Shown: piece after piece, positions 26,249 through 34,530 of the stretch
Layout of the letters: the number at the start of each line of letters is the position of its first letter
Position numbering within the stretch: position 1 is the stretch's first letter
From: Udaeobacter sp963725505
Lineage (GTDB): Bacteria; Verrucomicrobiota; Verrucomicrobiia; Chthoniobacterales; UBA10450
NCBI GenBank assembly: GCA_963725505.1
Contig: CAVRYN010000005.1
Location: 186,001-250,000, forward strand
Length of the DNA stretch: 64,000 nucleotides
Reading direction: 5' to 3'
Position numbers and translations under genes: made by a program
Notes under the pieces: generated by a model
The model's input: the letters and a program-made list of their open reading frames with translations, nothing else
The model's database searches: none
Told to the model about the DNA's origin: nothing

Positions 26249-28801
26249 ATGAGCGAGCGTCGCAAACCGTATCCGTTCGACCAGATCGAACCAAAATGGC
26301 AGGCCATTTGGGACGGGCGGCAGCTGTTTCACGCGTCCAATCCCGGCGAGAAAGGTTTCGATCCTGCGAAGCCAAAATTCTACGTGCTCGATATGTTTCC
26401 TTACCCGAGCGGGGCCGGGCTGCACGTTGGACATCCGGAAGGCTACACCGCCACGGACATCGTAGCCCGCTACAAACGGATGCGTGGCTTCAGCGTGTTG
26501 CATCCGATGGGTTGGGACGCATTCGGTCTGCCCGCGGAGCAATACGCGATCAAAAGCGGCCAGCATCCCGCCGTCACTACGCGCGAGAACGTAGCGAAAT
26601 TCAAGGGACAACTAAAGCGAATCGGTTTTTCCTACGATTGGCAACGGGAGATCAACACCACCGATCCGGGCTATTACAAGTGGACGCAGTGGATTTTTCT
26701 CCAGATTTACAATTCCTGGTTTAATCCGGAGACAAGGCGGTCCGAGCCGATTTCAACCTATCGTGGGACTGATCCGGACGCCGTTCGACTCGCCTATGTG
26801 GCTGATGTCCCGGTGAACTGGTGCCCGGAGTTAGGCACAGTCTTAGCCAATGAAGAAGTTATCGATGGCAAAAGTGAAGTTGGCGGGTTCCCGGTTGTTC
26901 GAAGGCCGATGCGACAATGGATGTTGCGCATCACGGCCTATGCAGAGCGATTGCTCGATGAACTGGACGAACTCGATTGGCCGGAAGGAATCAAATTACT
27001 CCAGCGAAACTGGATCGGCAGAAGCGAAGGCGCAGAGATCGATTTCAAGATCGATAAAAGCGACCAAGAAATTCGCGTTTTTACCACGCGACCGGACACG
27101 CTTTATGGCGGTACGTTCCTCGTGCTCGCGCCGGAACACTCGCTCGTGGATCTCATTGTCACCGAAGAGCAATGGCCGATGGTACGCGAGTATCGTGAAC
27201 GAACGGCACGCAAAAGCGAGCTCGAACGTGCCGATTTGTCGAAAGAAAAAACGGGCGTGTTCACCGGCGCGTACGCAGTTAATCCAGCGAACAAAGAAAA
27301 GATTCCAATCTGGATCGCTGATTACGTGCTGGTTGGTTACGGGACCGGGGCAATCGGTGGCGTGCCCGCGCATGACGAGCGCGACCTGGAATTCGCCGAA
27401 AAATTCGATCTATCGATTGTCATTGTTGTTCAGCCAACAGGAGACGAACCGGCAATTGGATTCACAGGCGAAGGCATCGCGGTCAATTCGCCAATCATCA
27501 ACGGCCTAACGAGTGCAGACGCCAAGAAAAAAATTACTGTATGGCTGGAGGAACGCGGATTGGGCAAGCGTGCGATCAACTACAAACTGCGCGACTGGTT
27601 GTTCTCGCGCCAGCGCTATTGGGGCGAACCGTTCCCAATTATTTGGGAAGATGGGAAACATCGCTCGCTAGGTGAAAATGAATTGCCGATTGTTCCGCCG
27701 TCCCTTGATGATTACAAACCGACTGGCACCGGCGAACCACCGCTCGCGAAAGCAAAAGATTGGATTCGTTATTCTGACAAGGCCGTTCGTGAGACAAACA
27801 CCATGCCGCAGTGGGCAGGCTCGTGCTGGTATTACCTGCGATTTTGCGATCCGCACAACAGTCAGCGGTTCGTTGGTGAAGAAGCCGAACGCTACTGGAT
27901 GAGCGGCGACAAGCCGGGTGGCGTAGATCTGTACGTGGGCGGCACTGAGCACGCGGTGCTGCATCTGCTGTACGCGCGTTTCTGGCACAAAGTGTTGTTC
28001 GATCTTGGCTATGTCTCGAAGCCGGAGCCATTCCAGCGTCTGGTAAATCAGGGAATTATCCTCGGCGAGGATAATCAGAAAATGTCGAAATCGCGCGGAA
28101 ACATCGTTAATCCGGATGACGTGATCGATCAGTACGGCGCCGACGCCTTTCGCTGCTACGAGATGTTCATGGGGCCGCTTGAGCAAATGAAACCCTGGAG
28201 CATGCGCGGCGTCGAAGGCGTTGCGCGCTTTCTTGCGCGCGTCTGGCGCCTACTGATGACTGAGAACCAGGCAGGCGCGTGGGAATTATCCGGGAAGGTC
28301 AGGAACGTCGAATCGGACAAGGCGCAGCAGAAGGTGTTGCATGCCACGATCAAGAAAGTCACTCAAGACATCGAATCGTTCTCGTTTAACACTGCAATTT
28401 CACAAATGATGATTTTCGTGAACGCATTCACCAACGTTGACGCGATTCCCTTGTCGGCAATGCGCACTTTCCTGGTTTTGCTGAATCCATTTGCACCGCA
28501 CATCGCCTCCGAGCTATGGGAAAAACTAAATGCAAAGTCTGGCCATCTCACCGGCGATATCACCGAGCAGGCCTGGCCAGATTACGACGAGCGGCTACTC
28601 GCTGAGGACGAGGTGGAAATCGTAATTCAAATAAACGGAAAGCTGCGCGCCCGAATCAAGATGTCGATCGTGGCGACCGAAGAAGAAGTGAAAGCCGCTG
28701 CTATCGTGAATCCTAAGATTCAACAACTCATTAGCGGCAAAACCATTAGCAAAGTCGTGGTCGTACCCAATAAGCTTGTCAACATAGTCGTGCCCTGCTA
28801 A
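26249..28801 (+). CDS. leuS: Leucyl-tRNA synthetase
   Basis: 850 residues. LeuRS charges tRNA-Leu with leucine. Class I signatures: the HIGH-type motif reads GLHVGHPEGYTATD at about residues 57-70, and the KMSKS motif sits at about 611-615 (QKMSKSRGNIVNP). The CP1 editing domain occupies about 220-420, containing TTRPDTLYGGTFLVLAPEH, and the anticodon-binding and C-terminal domains follow. It is full length. The start is separated by only four bases from a dispersed repeat with no clear ribosome-binding site, so this initiation region is unusual. Confidence 0.97.
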   Translation: MSERRKPYPFDQIEPKWQAIWDGRQLFHASNPGEKGFDPAKPKFYVLDMFPYPSGAGLHVGHPEGYTATDIVARYKRMRGFSVLHPMGWDAFGLPAEQYAIKSGQHPAVTTRENVAKFKGQLKRIGFSYDWQREINTTDPGYYKWTQWIFLQIYNSWFNPETRRSEPISTYRGTDPDAVRLAYVADVPVNWCPELGTVLANEEVIDGKSEVGGFPVVRRPMRQWMLRITAYAERLLDELDELDWPEGIKLLQRNWIGRSEGAEIDFKIDKSDQEIRVFTTRPDTLYGGTFLVLAPEHSLVDLIVTEEQWPMVREYRERTARKSELERADLSKEKTGVFTGAYAVNPANKEKIPIWIADYVLVGYGTGAIGGVPAHDERDLEFAEKFDLSIVIVVQPTGDEPAIGFTGEGIAVNSPIINGLTSADAKKKITVWLEERGLGKRAINYKLRDWLFSRQRYWGEPFPIIWEDGKHRSLGENELPIVPPSLDDYKPTGTGEPPLAKAKDWIRYSDKAVRETNTMPQWAGSCWYYLRFCDPHNSQRFVGEEAERYWMSGDKPGGVDLYVGGTEHAVLHLLYARFWHKVLFDLGYVSKPEPFQRLVNQGIILGEDNQKMSKSRGNIVNPDDVIDQYGADAFRCYEMFMGPLEQMKPWSMRGVEGVARFLARVWRLLMTENQAGAWELSGKVRNVESDKAQQKVLHATIKKVTQDIESFSFNTAISQMMIFVNAFTNVDAIPLSAMRTFLVLLNPFAPHIASELWEKLNAKSGHLTGDITEQAWPDYDERLLAEDEVEIVIQINGKLRARIKMSIVATEEEVKAAAIVNPKIQQLISGKTISKVVVVPNKLVNIVVPC

Positions 28802-28810
28802 CCCGAGTCG

Positions 28811-29269
28811 ATGTGGAAAGAATTCAAAGAATTTGCTGTCAAAGGTAACGCGATTGATCTCGCTGTCGGCGTGATTATCGGCGCGGCTTTCGGCTCGGTA
28901 ATCGGTTCATTGGTCAAAGACGTCATCATGCCGCCTATTGGATTACTCACCGGCGGGCTTGATTTTTCCAACCAATTCCTCGTGCTCAAAGCTGCGCCAA
29001 CCGGCGCAACGTTTGCGACTCCGGCTGACGCAGCAAAGGCGGGGGCGATCACATGGAACTACGGCAACTTTATCACGCTTGTTATTAACTTCGCCATTGT
29101 CGCGTTCTGCATCTTCCTTGTCGTAAAAGCAGCTAACAAGATGAAGCGTCCGGCGCCGAACGCTCAGCCGGTTTCAAAAGATTGTCCGGCGTGCGCGATG
29201 ACCATTCCCATCAAAGCGACGCGTTGTCCTCATTGCACAACTGAACTTTCGCAGCCTGCCGCGAAGTAG
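28811..29269 (+). CDS. mscL: Large-conductance mechanosensitive channel with zinc-ribbon tail
   Basis: 152 residues. MscL opens under membrane tension to release solutes on hypo-osmotic shock. The first helix is NAIDLAVGVIIGAAFGSVIGSLV, the second is near residues 80-102 (FITLVINFAIVAFCIFLVV), as in the family. After residue 118 the protein carries CPAC and CPHC spaced by about 12 residues, a compact zinc-ribbon-like tail, longer than the usual cytoplasmic helix bundle. It begins ten bases after leuS, likely co-transcribed. Confidence 0.92.
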   Translation: MWKEFKEFAVKGNAIDLAVGVIIGAAFGSVIGSLVKDVIMPPIGLLTGGLDFSNQFLVLKAAPTGATFATPADAAKAGAITWNYGNFITLVINFAIVAFCIFLVVKAANKMKRPAPNAQPVSKDCPACAMTIPIKATRCPHCTTELSQPAAK

Positions 29270-29272
29270 CGC

Positions 29273-29297
29273 TGTAGCCGGTATCGTTGATGCCGGC
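29273..29297. repeat. TGTAGC half-element (one hairpin) after mscL
   Basis: TGTAGCCGG then a GTTGAT-type loop, closing with CCGGC: a single hairpin just beyond the mscL stop at 29269. It closely resembles the copy inside nrdJ. Confidence 0.7.
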
Positions 29298-29408
29298 GGC
29301 AAGATCAACACTCCAAAGGCAACGCAAGCACTCTTCACCCCTAGGGAAATTCTGTAATTTATTGCTTGCCCCTGGCTGCTGGGGCTGCTATTTGGGGCGA
29401 TACTGCAG

Positions 29409-29933
29409 ATGCCTAGATGCCTTAACCTTGCGCTTGCAGGAGCTGTAGCTTGCTTAATCGCGGGCTGTGCCACGCAATCGAAACCGACTGTCACCAGCGC
29501 GACGCGTCGCATACCAAATGTGCGCACTACCGCTTATACGCACCGCGAGGGAGGAAGCGGATACAACAACGCGCTCGGCTGCCGGCTTTCGGCCCAGCAT
29601 GTGATGAGTGCCGCGTCTGATTGGTCGCACTTTCCTGTAGGAACCCGATTCCGAATTGCCGATACAAATGAAGAATATGTAATCGACGATTATGGGAATG
29701 CGTTGATCGGCACCGACACCATCGACCTCTACAAGCCGAGCCGGCTTGAGATGAAACAGTGGGGCGTCCGCCACGTGGACATTGACATTTTGGAATGGGG
29801 CTCGGAGGAACAAAGTTTGAAAGTCCTCGCGCCGCGTTGCAAACATCGTTGCGTGCGGCAGATGGTTGCAGCTCTTGAGAAAAAAAAGGGCAAAACCGTC
29901 GCGCAATCTTCTCGCAATCGCCCTTCACTTTGA
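29409..29933 (+). CDS. Exported 3D-domain (double-psi beta-barrel) lipoprotein
   Basis: 174 residues with a signal peptide and lipobox at about residues 18-21 (IAGC), so Cys21 is probably lipidated. The mature part is a 3D/MltA-type barrel: TAYTHREGG, SDWSHFPVGTRFRI and YVIDDYGNALIGTDTIDLYKPS, including the three Asp-type positions of the 3D domain (DD, D). Such domains occur in lytic transglycosylases and cell-wall proteins. The function could be peptidoglycan binding or cleavage, but no catalytic assignment is possible. Confidence 0.8.
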   Translation: MPRCLNLALAGAVACLIAGCATQSKPTVTSATRRIPNVRTTAYTHREGGSGYNNALGCRLSAQHVMSAASDWSHFPVGTRFRIADTNEEYVIDDYGNALIGTDTIDLYKPSRLEMKQWGVRHVDIDILEWGSEEQSLKVLAPRCKHRCVRQMVAALEKKKGKTVAQSSRNRPSL

Positions 29934-29990
29934 TGTTGGTAGAGGGCGCGATTACCGCGCGCGCCGGGCGTCTCGTCGAGGTGTCCGTGG

Positions 29991-30016
29991 CATTCGCTTT
30001 TGATTCAAAGCGAATG
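29991..30016 (+). terminator. Perfect 10-base hairpin followed by a T-tract (terminator-like)
   Basis: CATTCGCTTT-TGATTC-AAAGCGAATG, then after eight bases a TTTTT run (about 30025-30029), 58 bases downstream of the lipoprotein stop. The pairing is perfect, though the T-run is displaced from the stem. Confidence 0.5.
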
Positions 30017-30036
30017 ACGGTGCATTTTTCCCGCCC

Positions 30037-31008
30037 ATGAAAATTTTCGTCACTGGCGGCGCGGGTTACATCGGCAGTGTTTGCACGGAACAGCTGCTGA
30101 ATGAAGGCCACGAAGTCGCGATCTTTGACAATCTGAGCGAAGGCCATCGCCGCGCAGTCGATCCGCGGGCAAGATTTATTGAGGGCGACCTGGCGCATCG
30201 TGACCAAATCGAGAGCGCTCTGTCCAGTTGTCGCTCCGACGCGGTAATGCATTTCGCCGCAAACGCACTGGTTGGCGAATCAATGCGCAATCCGTCCAAA
30301 TATTTTCGGAACAACATTTCCAACGGATTGAACCTGCTCGACGCCATGATCGCAGCCGGCGTCCGGCAAATGGTGTTTTCTTCGACGTGCGCCATCTTCG
30401 GTCCGCCGGATCGCCTGCCAATCGACGAAACCGCTTCACCGCGCCCGATCAGTCCCTACGGCGAGTCGAAACTGACTTTCGAAAAACTTCTGCGCTGGTA
30501 CGATGAGATTTATGGCGTGAAGTTTGTTTGTCTGCGCTACTTCAACGCCTCGGGTGCCACAGAGAAGTTCGGCGAAGATCATCGGCCGGAGACACATTTG
30601 ATTCCCGCCGTGCTGAAGGTCGCGCTGGGCCAAAGACCGAATCTTGAAATTTACGGCACTGATTATGACACGCCTGACGGAACATGTATTCGCGACTACA
30701 TCCATATTGTCGATCTTGCGCGCGCGCACATTCTGGCGCTTGGCGCAACTGCCAGCGGATTCTACAACCTCGGCACAGGAGGCGGCTCCAGTGTTCGGGA
30801 GGTGATCGCGGCCTGCCGCAAAGTCAGCGGGCGAAAGATCGACACGATTGAAAAGCCACGCAGACCCGGCGACCCCGCGCGGCTTATCGCTTCGTCAGAA
30901 CGAATCAAAAACGAGCTTGGCTGGCGGCCACAATTTCAGTCACTCGACGCCATTATCGAGAGCGCTTGGAAATGGCATCAAAAATTTCCAAACGGCTACG
31001 AAGATTAA
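30037..31008 (+). CDS. galE: UDP-glucose 4-epimerase
   Basis: 323 residues. GalE interconverts UDP-glucose and UDP-galactose, supplying galactose for envelope polysaccharides. An NAD-binding Rossmann motif GGAGYIGS is at residues 7-14. The active site shows SSTCAIFG with the catalytic Ser/Thr around 115-121 and YGESK with the Tyr-x-x-x-Lys pair around 147-151. The nucleotide-binding motif RYFNASGA is also present. It is followed by a two-hairpin repeat and a convergent GT9 gene, so an envelope carbohydrate setting is plausible. Other SDR epimerases with the same fold cannot be excluded. Confidence 0.92.
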   Translation: MKIFVTGGAGYIGSVCTEQLLNEGHEVAIFDNLSEGHRRAVDPRARFIEGDLAHRDQIESALSSCRSDAVMHFAANALVGESMRNPSKYFRNNISNGLNLLDAMIAAGVRQMVFSSTCAIFGPPDRLPIDETASPRPISPYGESKLTFEKLLRWYDEIYGVKFVCLRYFNASGATEKFGEDHRPETHLIPAVLKVALGQRPNLEIYGTDYDTPDGTCIRDYIHIVDLARAHILALGATASGFYNLGTGGGSSVREVIAACRKVSGRKIDTIEKPRRPGDPARLIASSERIKNELGWRPQFQSLDAIIESAWKWHQKFPNGYED

Positions 31009-31018
31009 AACCGGATGC

Positions 31019-31094
31019 TGTAGAGTCCGCTGTCCTCAGCGGAAACAGCCTTGCCGCGCTAGGGACTGATGCGCTGAGGACAGCGCACACTACA
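31019..31094. repeat. TGTAG two-hairpin element, copy 4
   Basis: Begins TGTAG, ends CTACA. Hairpin 1 TCCGCTG/CAGCGGA with loop TCCT, hairpin 2 GCGCTG/CAGCGC with loop AGGA. The two loops are complementary, so the hairpins could kiss. Ten bases after the galE stop. Confidence 0.8.
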
Positions 31095-31132
31095 GCCAGA
31101 AAAGAATCTTTGGCTCTGAATCCTTCGCGTCA

Positions 31133-32098
31133 CTAGCTAGACAAGGTCCCAGCGATAGCTGTCTCGACTTCTTCGATTTTCAGATCGCCGAGTCTCCCGT
31201 TTGGCGCGCTAAGAACTTGCACATTCTTGTTCCGAGGCGCCCACACGTTGGGATCGGTCGGACCAAAGAGCAGGACGCAATTTGCGCCCGCGGCTGCGGC
31301 GAGGTGCGAGATGCCGCTGTCGTGTCCAATGAAGATCGAGCGCTCAAGCACCGCCGCCAGGTGAGGCAGCGGTAAATTCTTTGCGAAACGAACATCTCGA
31401 TCTTTCCACTCGCGTTCCAATTGCTCGGTCTGTGATTTGTCCGCTTCCCCGGAGATGACGATAAGGGAAGGAAACTTTCCGTGGCGCCCATGTTTGCCTT
31501 CGGCGCCCGGGAAACCGCCGGTTCCTGAAAACAGCGCGATCCAATTTTCCAAAGGCCAGTTCTTTTCCTTACTGCCACTTCCTGGATGAATCGCCACGAT
31601 CGGTTGCTGCAAAGACCGGAGAAAATCGCTGGCAAACTGTCGATCTTCTATTGAGGGGAAAACTTTTTCACTAAGATCGACAACTCTGATGCCCATCTCT
31701 TCGATCGGCCGCGCAAGCTGGCGGGCGGCGTGACCGGCGTTTTCGACGATCTTGGGCGGCCCGCAAAGCAGATTTTCGACGCCGCAACGGCGCAGGTTGT
31801 TTTCAAAGATTCGATCTGGATCATACAGGTAGCTGACGATCAAATCGAAACTCGCGAAATAATTTGCCAACTCTGCTGGCAGTTCCGAGTTCCTCGCGAA
31901 GAAGCTGGAGAGAGACCCATACTCGATCGAGCGCACCGCCTGCGCATAGAACCGGTTCTCCGCAAGAACCGCAATGTGCTTGTAACCAAGAATCTCGATA
32001 TGCGCACGCGGCCAGGCATCCCGCAGCGCCTTGAGCGCCGGCAGCGTGAGCATGAAATCGCCGATTGCGCCGCCGCGAATCACCAAAATCCGGTTCAT
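31133..32098 (-). CDS. Glycosyltransferase family 9 (heptosyltransferase-like)
   Basis: 321 residues from ATG 32098. GT9 enzymes transfer heptose or related sugars from nucleotide donors onto lipopolysaccharide core. The N-terminal Rossmann domain starts RILVIRGGAIGDFMLTLPAL, the segment conserved in heptosyltransferases. The C-terminal donor domain has HPGSGSKEKNWPLENWIAL and GHDSGISHLAAAAGANCVLLFGPTDPNVW, the D-S/T-G-x-x-H signature. The acceptor sugar is unknown. The upstream 72 bases read as repeat-derived sequence, so the ATG after the two-hairpin element is chosen. Confidence 0.9.
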   Translation of the reverse strand: MNRILVIRGGAIGDFMLTLPALKALRDAWPRAHIEILGYKHIAVLAENRFYAQAVRSIEYGSLSSFFARNSELPAELANYFASFDLIVSYLYDPDRIFENNLRRCGVENLLCGPPKIVENAGHAARQLARPIEEMGIRVVDLSEKVFPSIEDRQFASDFLRSLQQPIVAIHPGSGSKEKNWPLENWIALFSGTGGFPGAEGKHGRHGKFPSLIVISGEADKSQTEQLEREWKDRDVRFAKNLPLPHLAAVLERSIFIGHDSGISHLAAAAGANCVLLFGPTDPNVWAPRNKNVQVLSAPNGRLGDLKIEEVETAIAGTLSS

Positions 32099-32106
32099 AC
32101 TTCTTC

Positions 32107-32185
32107 TGTAGCCACGGCCCTGTGGGCCGTGCCATCGTAAAATCAAAACCCGTCTGCCTTGACCGGCCACAGGCCGGTGGCTACA
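32107..32185. repeat. TGTAGC two-hairpin element, copy 5
   Basis: TGTAGC at 32107, ending GGCTACA at 32185. Hairpin 1 CACGGCCC/GGGCCGTG, hairpin 2 ACCGGCC/GGCCGGT. Nearly identical in stem sequence to the copy after mtnP. It ends nine bases short of the GT9 start. Confidence 0.85.
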
Positions 32186-32197
32186 GCGAAGCGCCGT

Positions 32198-32746
32198 TTA
32201 ATATTTCGCAAACGCGAACGCCAGGACTACACCGCCGTAAATCAACGCGATAGCATGCAAACAGCGCCAGCGAAAAACGCTGCGTGTGCTCCAGTTAATT
32301 TGATCGCGAAGGACATACGGGATCGCTACCCAAAACAGACCGGCAACAATCAGCGCATAGGCGAACACCGTTATCAGCAACCGGCTCGTTTCGTAACGCA
32401 GAAAGGCCGCATCGAGCAACGGCTCCGCGGCCAACAAGCAAAGAATTCCAAGAGCGCGTACCGCGAGAAATTCATCTACGAAACCGAGGGTGAGCCCGTA
32501 ACCGATTGGCAACGCAATGAGGAGCGGGCGCCGGAAGGCGGAGAATTCGCCCATCTGGATCGTGGCGAGCAGCCAGAACGTCCACACGAGACAAATGGTA
32601 AGCACGATAACGCCCGCGACGCGGGAGCGCGGGAAGCGTTGTACGACACTAGCCAAGTCCGGTTTTAGCAATCCGAGCAAACCAACTAAAACGAGAAATG
32701 CGCCCGCAATGATTCCGGCGGTGTGCAGAGAGAGATGGTAAATCAT
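32198..32746 (-). CDS. Polytopic membrane protein of unknown function
   Basis: 182 residues with about five hydrophobic helices (near 8-30, 45-65, 72-90, 95-112 and 120-140), the last followed by a short basic stretch (RSVFRWRC) and another hydrophobic C-terminus. No recognised motif. Flanked on both sides by two-hairpin repeats. It shares strand with miaB but is separated from it by a hairpin repeat. Confidence 0.65.
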   Translation of the reverse strand: MIYHLSLHTAGIIAGAFLVLVGLLGLLKPDLASVVQRFPRSRVAGVIVLTICLVWTFWLLATIQMGEFSAFRRPLLIALPIGYGLTLGFVDEFLAVRALGILCLLAAEPLLDAAFLRYETSRLLITVFAYALIVAGLFWVAIPYVLRDQINWSTRSVFRWRCLHAIALIYGGVVLAFAFAKY

Positions 32747-32780
32747 GCGTTGAACTTCGCTGATGGCGTGTGAGTTTGGA

Positions 32781-32838
32781 TAAGGTGGCGCAAGTTTTCA
32801 ACTTGCGATTGAGCCGGCGCAACTTAAAAAGTTGCCAG
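32781..32838. repeat. Two-hairpin repeat containing the miaB stop codon
   Basis: GCGCAAGTT/AACTTGCG then GGCGCAACTT/AGTTGCC, two hairpins separated by about eight bases. The miaB stop codon (32824-32826) lies within the second hairpin. Confidence 0.7.
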
Positions 32839-34434
32839 ATTAGCGCTTGCCCTCCGGTTCGCCATAGGACGAATCCGCCGTGGCGGACTTGCAGTCGAAG
32901 GGAGGGAGGCTCGTTCTACTCTGACCGGCGTACCGTACAAGCTGAATCCGTTCGCTTGCTCGACTCGCACATCCACAAGTTCTCCTACGAGTTCCTCGCC
33001 GCCTTCACCTGTCCGCCGTAGCCCTGGCGAAGGCGGAAACACCACGATTTTGTTGGTGCGCGTTCGGCCCATTAAGCGCGCCGGATTTGTTTTGCTCGGT
33101 CCTTCGCAAAGAACCTCCACATCGCGTCCGACCAGGTGTTCGAGCTTGCGGCGGTTCGATTCGTTCACGATTCGGAGCAGATCCTGGTTGCGCCCCTCCT
33201 TAGTGCGCTCGTCGATTTGATCGGGCATATTTGCGGCCGGAGTACCGCGCCGCGGCGAATAGCGAAAGACAAATGCGTTATCGAATTGGATTTGCTCGAC
33301 CAGATCGCGCGTCTGTTGGTAATCGTCTTCTGTCTCCCCGGGGAATCCCACTATAATGTCGGTTGTGATCGCGATTCCATAGCGTGCTCGCCGGATGCGT
33401 TGGACAAGATCGACATATTTTTCCGCGGTATAGGCGCGATGCATCGCTTTGAGAATTTTGTTGGAGCCAGATTGCAACGGCAGATGAACGTGCTCAGCCA
33501 GCTTCGGCAAGCGCGAGATCGCATCAATTAAGTCGTCGCGAAAACCAATCGGGTGAGGCGACGTAAAACGTAATCGTTCGAGTCCATCGGCTGCATGTAC
33601 GGCTTCAATCAACTGCACGAACGGAGATTTGTTGTCGATCTTAGGGAACTCGTGGCGACCGTAAAGATTCACGATTTGTCCGAGTAGCGTGATCTCTTTG
33701 ACGCCGCGCGAGACGAGATCGCGCACTTCGTTCACGATTTCGTCGATGGAGCGGTTGCGTTCCGACCCACGCGTCTGGGGCACGATGCAGAATGTGCAGT
33801 GCATGTTGCATCCCTGCATGATTGAGACAAACGCCGTCGCCTGCCTTGGCGCGAGTTGCTGATCGCGAATCGTCGATTGCGACCCAGCTTCCTGCGCGAC
33901 ATCAACAACCCCGAAATGATCGGGGCTCGCGAATTCTTTCGGAGTCGAGAAACGCAGATCATCCATCTGCCTCTTCATTGACCGTTGGACGCTTGCTCGC
34001 GATTTATCGGAGTTGGGCGCCTGCTCGCGATTTATCGGAGTTGAGCGTTGGGCGTTTTCTGAAGTCTGGTTCTTTTTCTTCGCCACCAACTCCTCCACGT
34101 AATCTGCAACGCGGTGAAACTTTTGCGTGCCAACCACAAGATCGACATGCGGCAAGTCTTTCAGTAGTTCCGCGCCGCGCGCCTGAGCCATGCAGCCGAG
34201 AAAACCGAACACCACGTGCGGCCGCTCTTTTGCCAAGTGACCGAGCATTCCCATTTTACCCAGCGCCTTTTGGTCGGCCTTATCGCGCACGCTGCACGTG
34301 TTAAGGAGCACGACGTCCGCTTCCACCTCGTGCGCGACGCGTTCGTAGCCTCGTGCGACGAGCGAGTGCGCGACTTGTTCGGAATCGCGCTCGTTCATCT
34401 GGCAACCGTAGGTCTTGATGAAAAACTTCGGCAT
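32824..34434 (-). CDS. miaB: tRNA methylthiotransferase MiaB with repeat-derived insertions
   Basis: 536 residues from ATG 34434 (MPKFFIKTYGCQMN). MiaB adds the methylthio group to i6A37 in tRNA. Fe-S ligands: C11, C47 and C81 in the N-terminal UPF0004 domain, and the radical-SAM triad C209, C213 and C216 (GCNMHCTFC). The protein is longer than the usual 440-480 residues. Residues about 120-157 are an extra segment encoded by a 28-base tandem duplication read in two frames (two copies of GCTCGCGATTTATCGGAGTT on the plus strand). Near 33000-33030 lies PSPGLRRTGEGGE, and the last 30 residues after GTPVRVE run into a two-hairpin repeat. These appear to be in-frame repeat additions; the catalytic parts are intact. 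Confidence 0.93.
   Translation of the reverse strand: MPKFFIKTYGCQMNERDSEQVAHSLVARGYERVAHEVEADVVLLNTCSVRDKADQKALGKMGMLGHLAKERPHVVFGFLGCMAQARGAELLKDLPHVDLVVGTQKFHRVADYVEELVAKKKNQTSENAQRSTPINREQAPNSDKSRASVQRSMKRQMDDLRFSTPKEFASPDHFGVVDVAQEAGSQSTIRDQQLAPRQATAFVSIMQGCNMHCTFCIVPQTRGSERNRSIDEIVNEVRDLVSRGVKEITLLGQIVNLYGRHEFPKIDNKSPFVQLIEAVHAADGLERLRFTSPHPIGFRDDLIDAISRLPKLAEHVHLPLQSGSNKILKAMHRAYTAEKYVDLVQRIRRARYGIAITTDIIVGFPGETEDDYQQTRDLVEQIQFDNAFVFRYSPRRGTPAANMPDQIDERTKEGRNQDLLRIVNESNRRKLEHLVGRDVEVLCEGPSKTNPARLMGRTRTNKIVVFPPSPGLRRTGEGGEELVGELVDVRVEQANGFSLYGTPVRVERASLPSTASPPRRIRPMANRRASANLATF
33994..34046. repeat. 28-base tandem duplication inside miaB
   Basis: Two copies of TGCTCGCGATTTATCGGAGT start at 33994 and 34022, 28 bases apart. 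Because 28 is not a multiple of three, the two copies are translated in different frames. Confidence 0.75.
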
Positions 34435-34509
34435 GGGCGAGCGAAAATAATACACGTCCCAGCCGCCTTCGCTATGCAGAGATTATGCACTTTCCATCAG
34501 GTCGATTCT

Positions 34510-34524
34510 TGCGATTAAATCGCA
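34510..34524 (+). promoter_or_regulatory. Perfect 15-base palindrome before mtnP
   Basis: TGCGATT-A-AATCGCA, ending six bases before the mtnP ATG at 34531, in the divergent miaB-mtnP gap. It overlaps the place of a ribosome-binding site and could be an operator or a masking hairpin. Confidence 0.5.
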
Positions 34525-34530
34525 GCGCGT

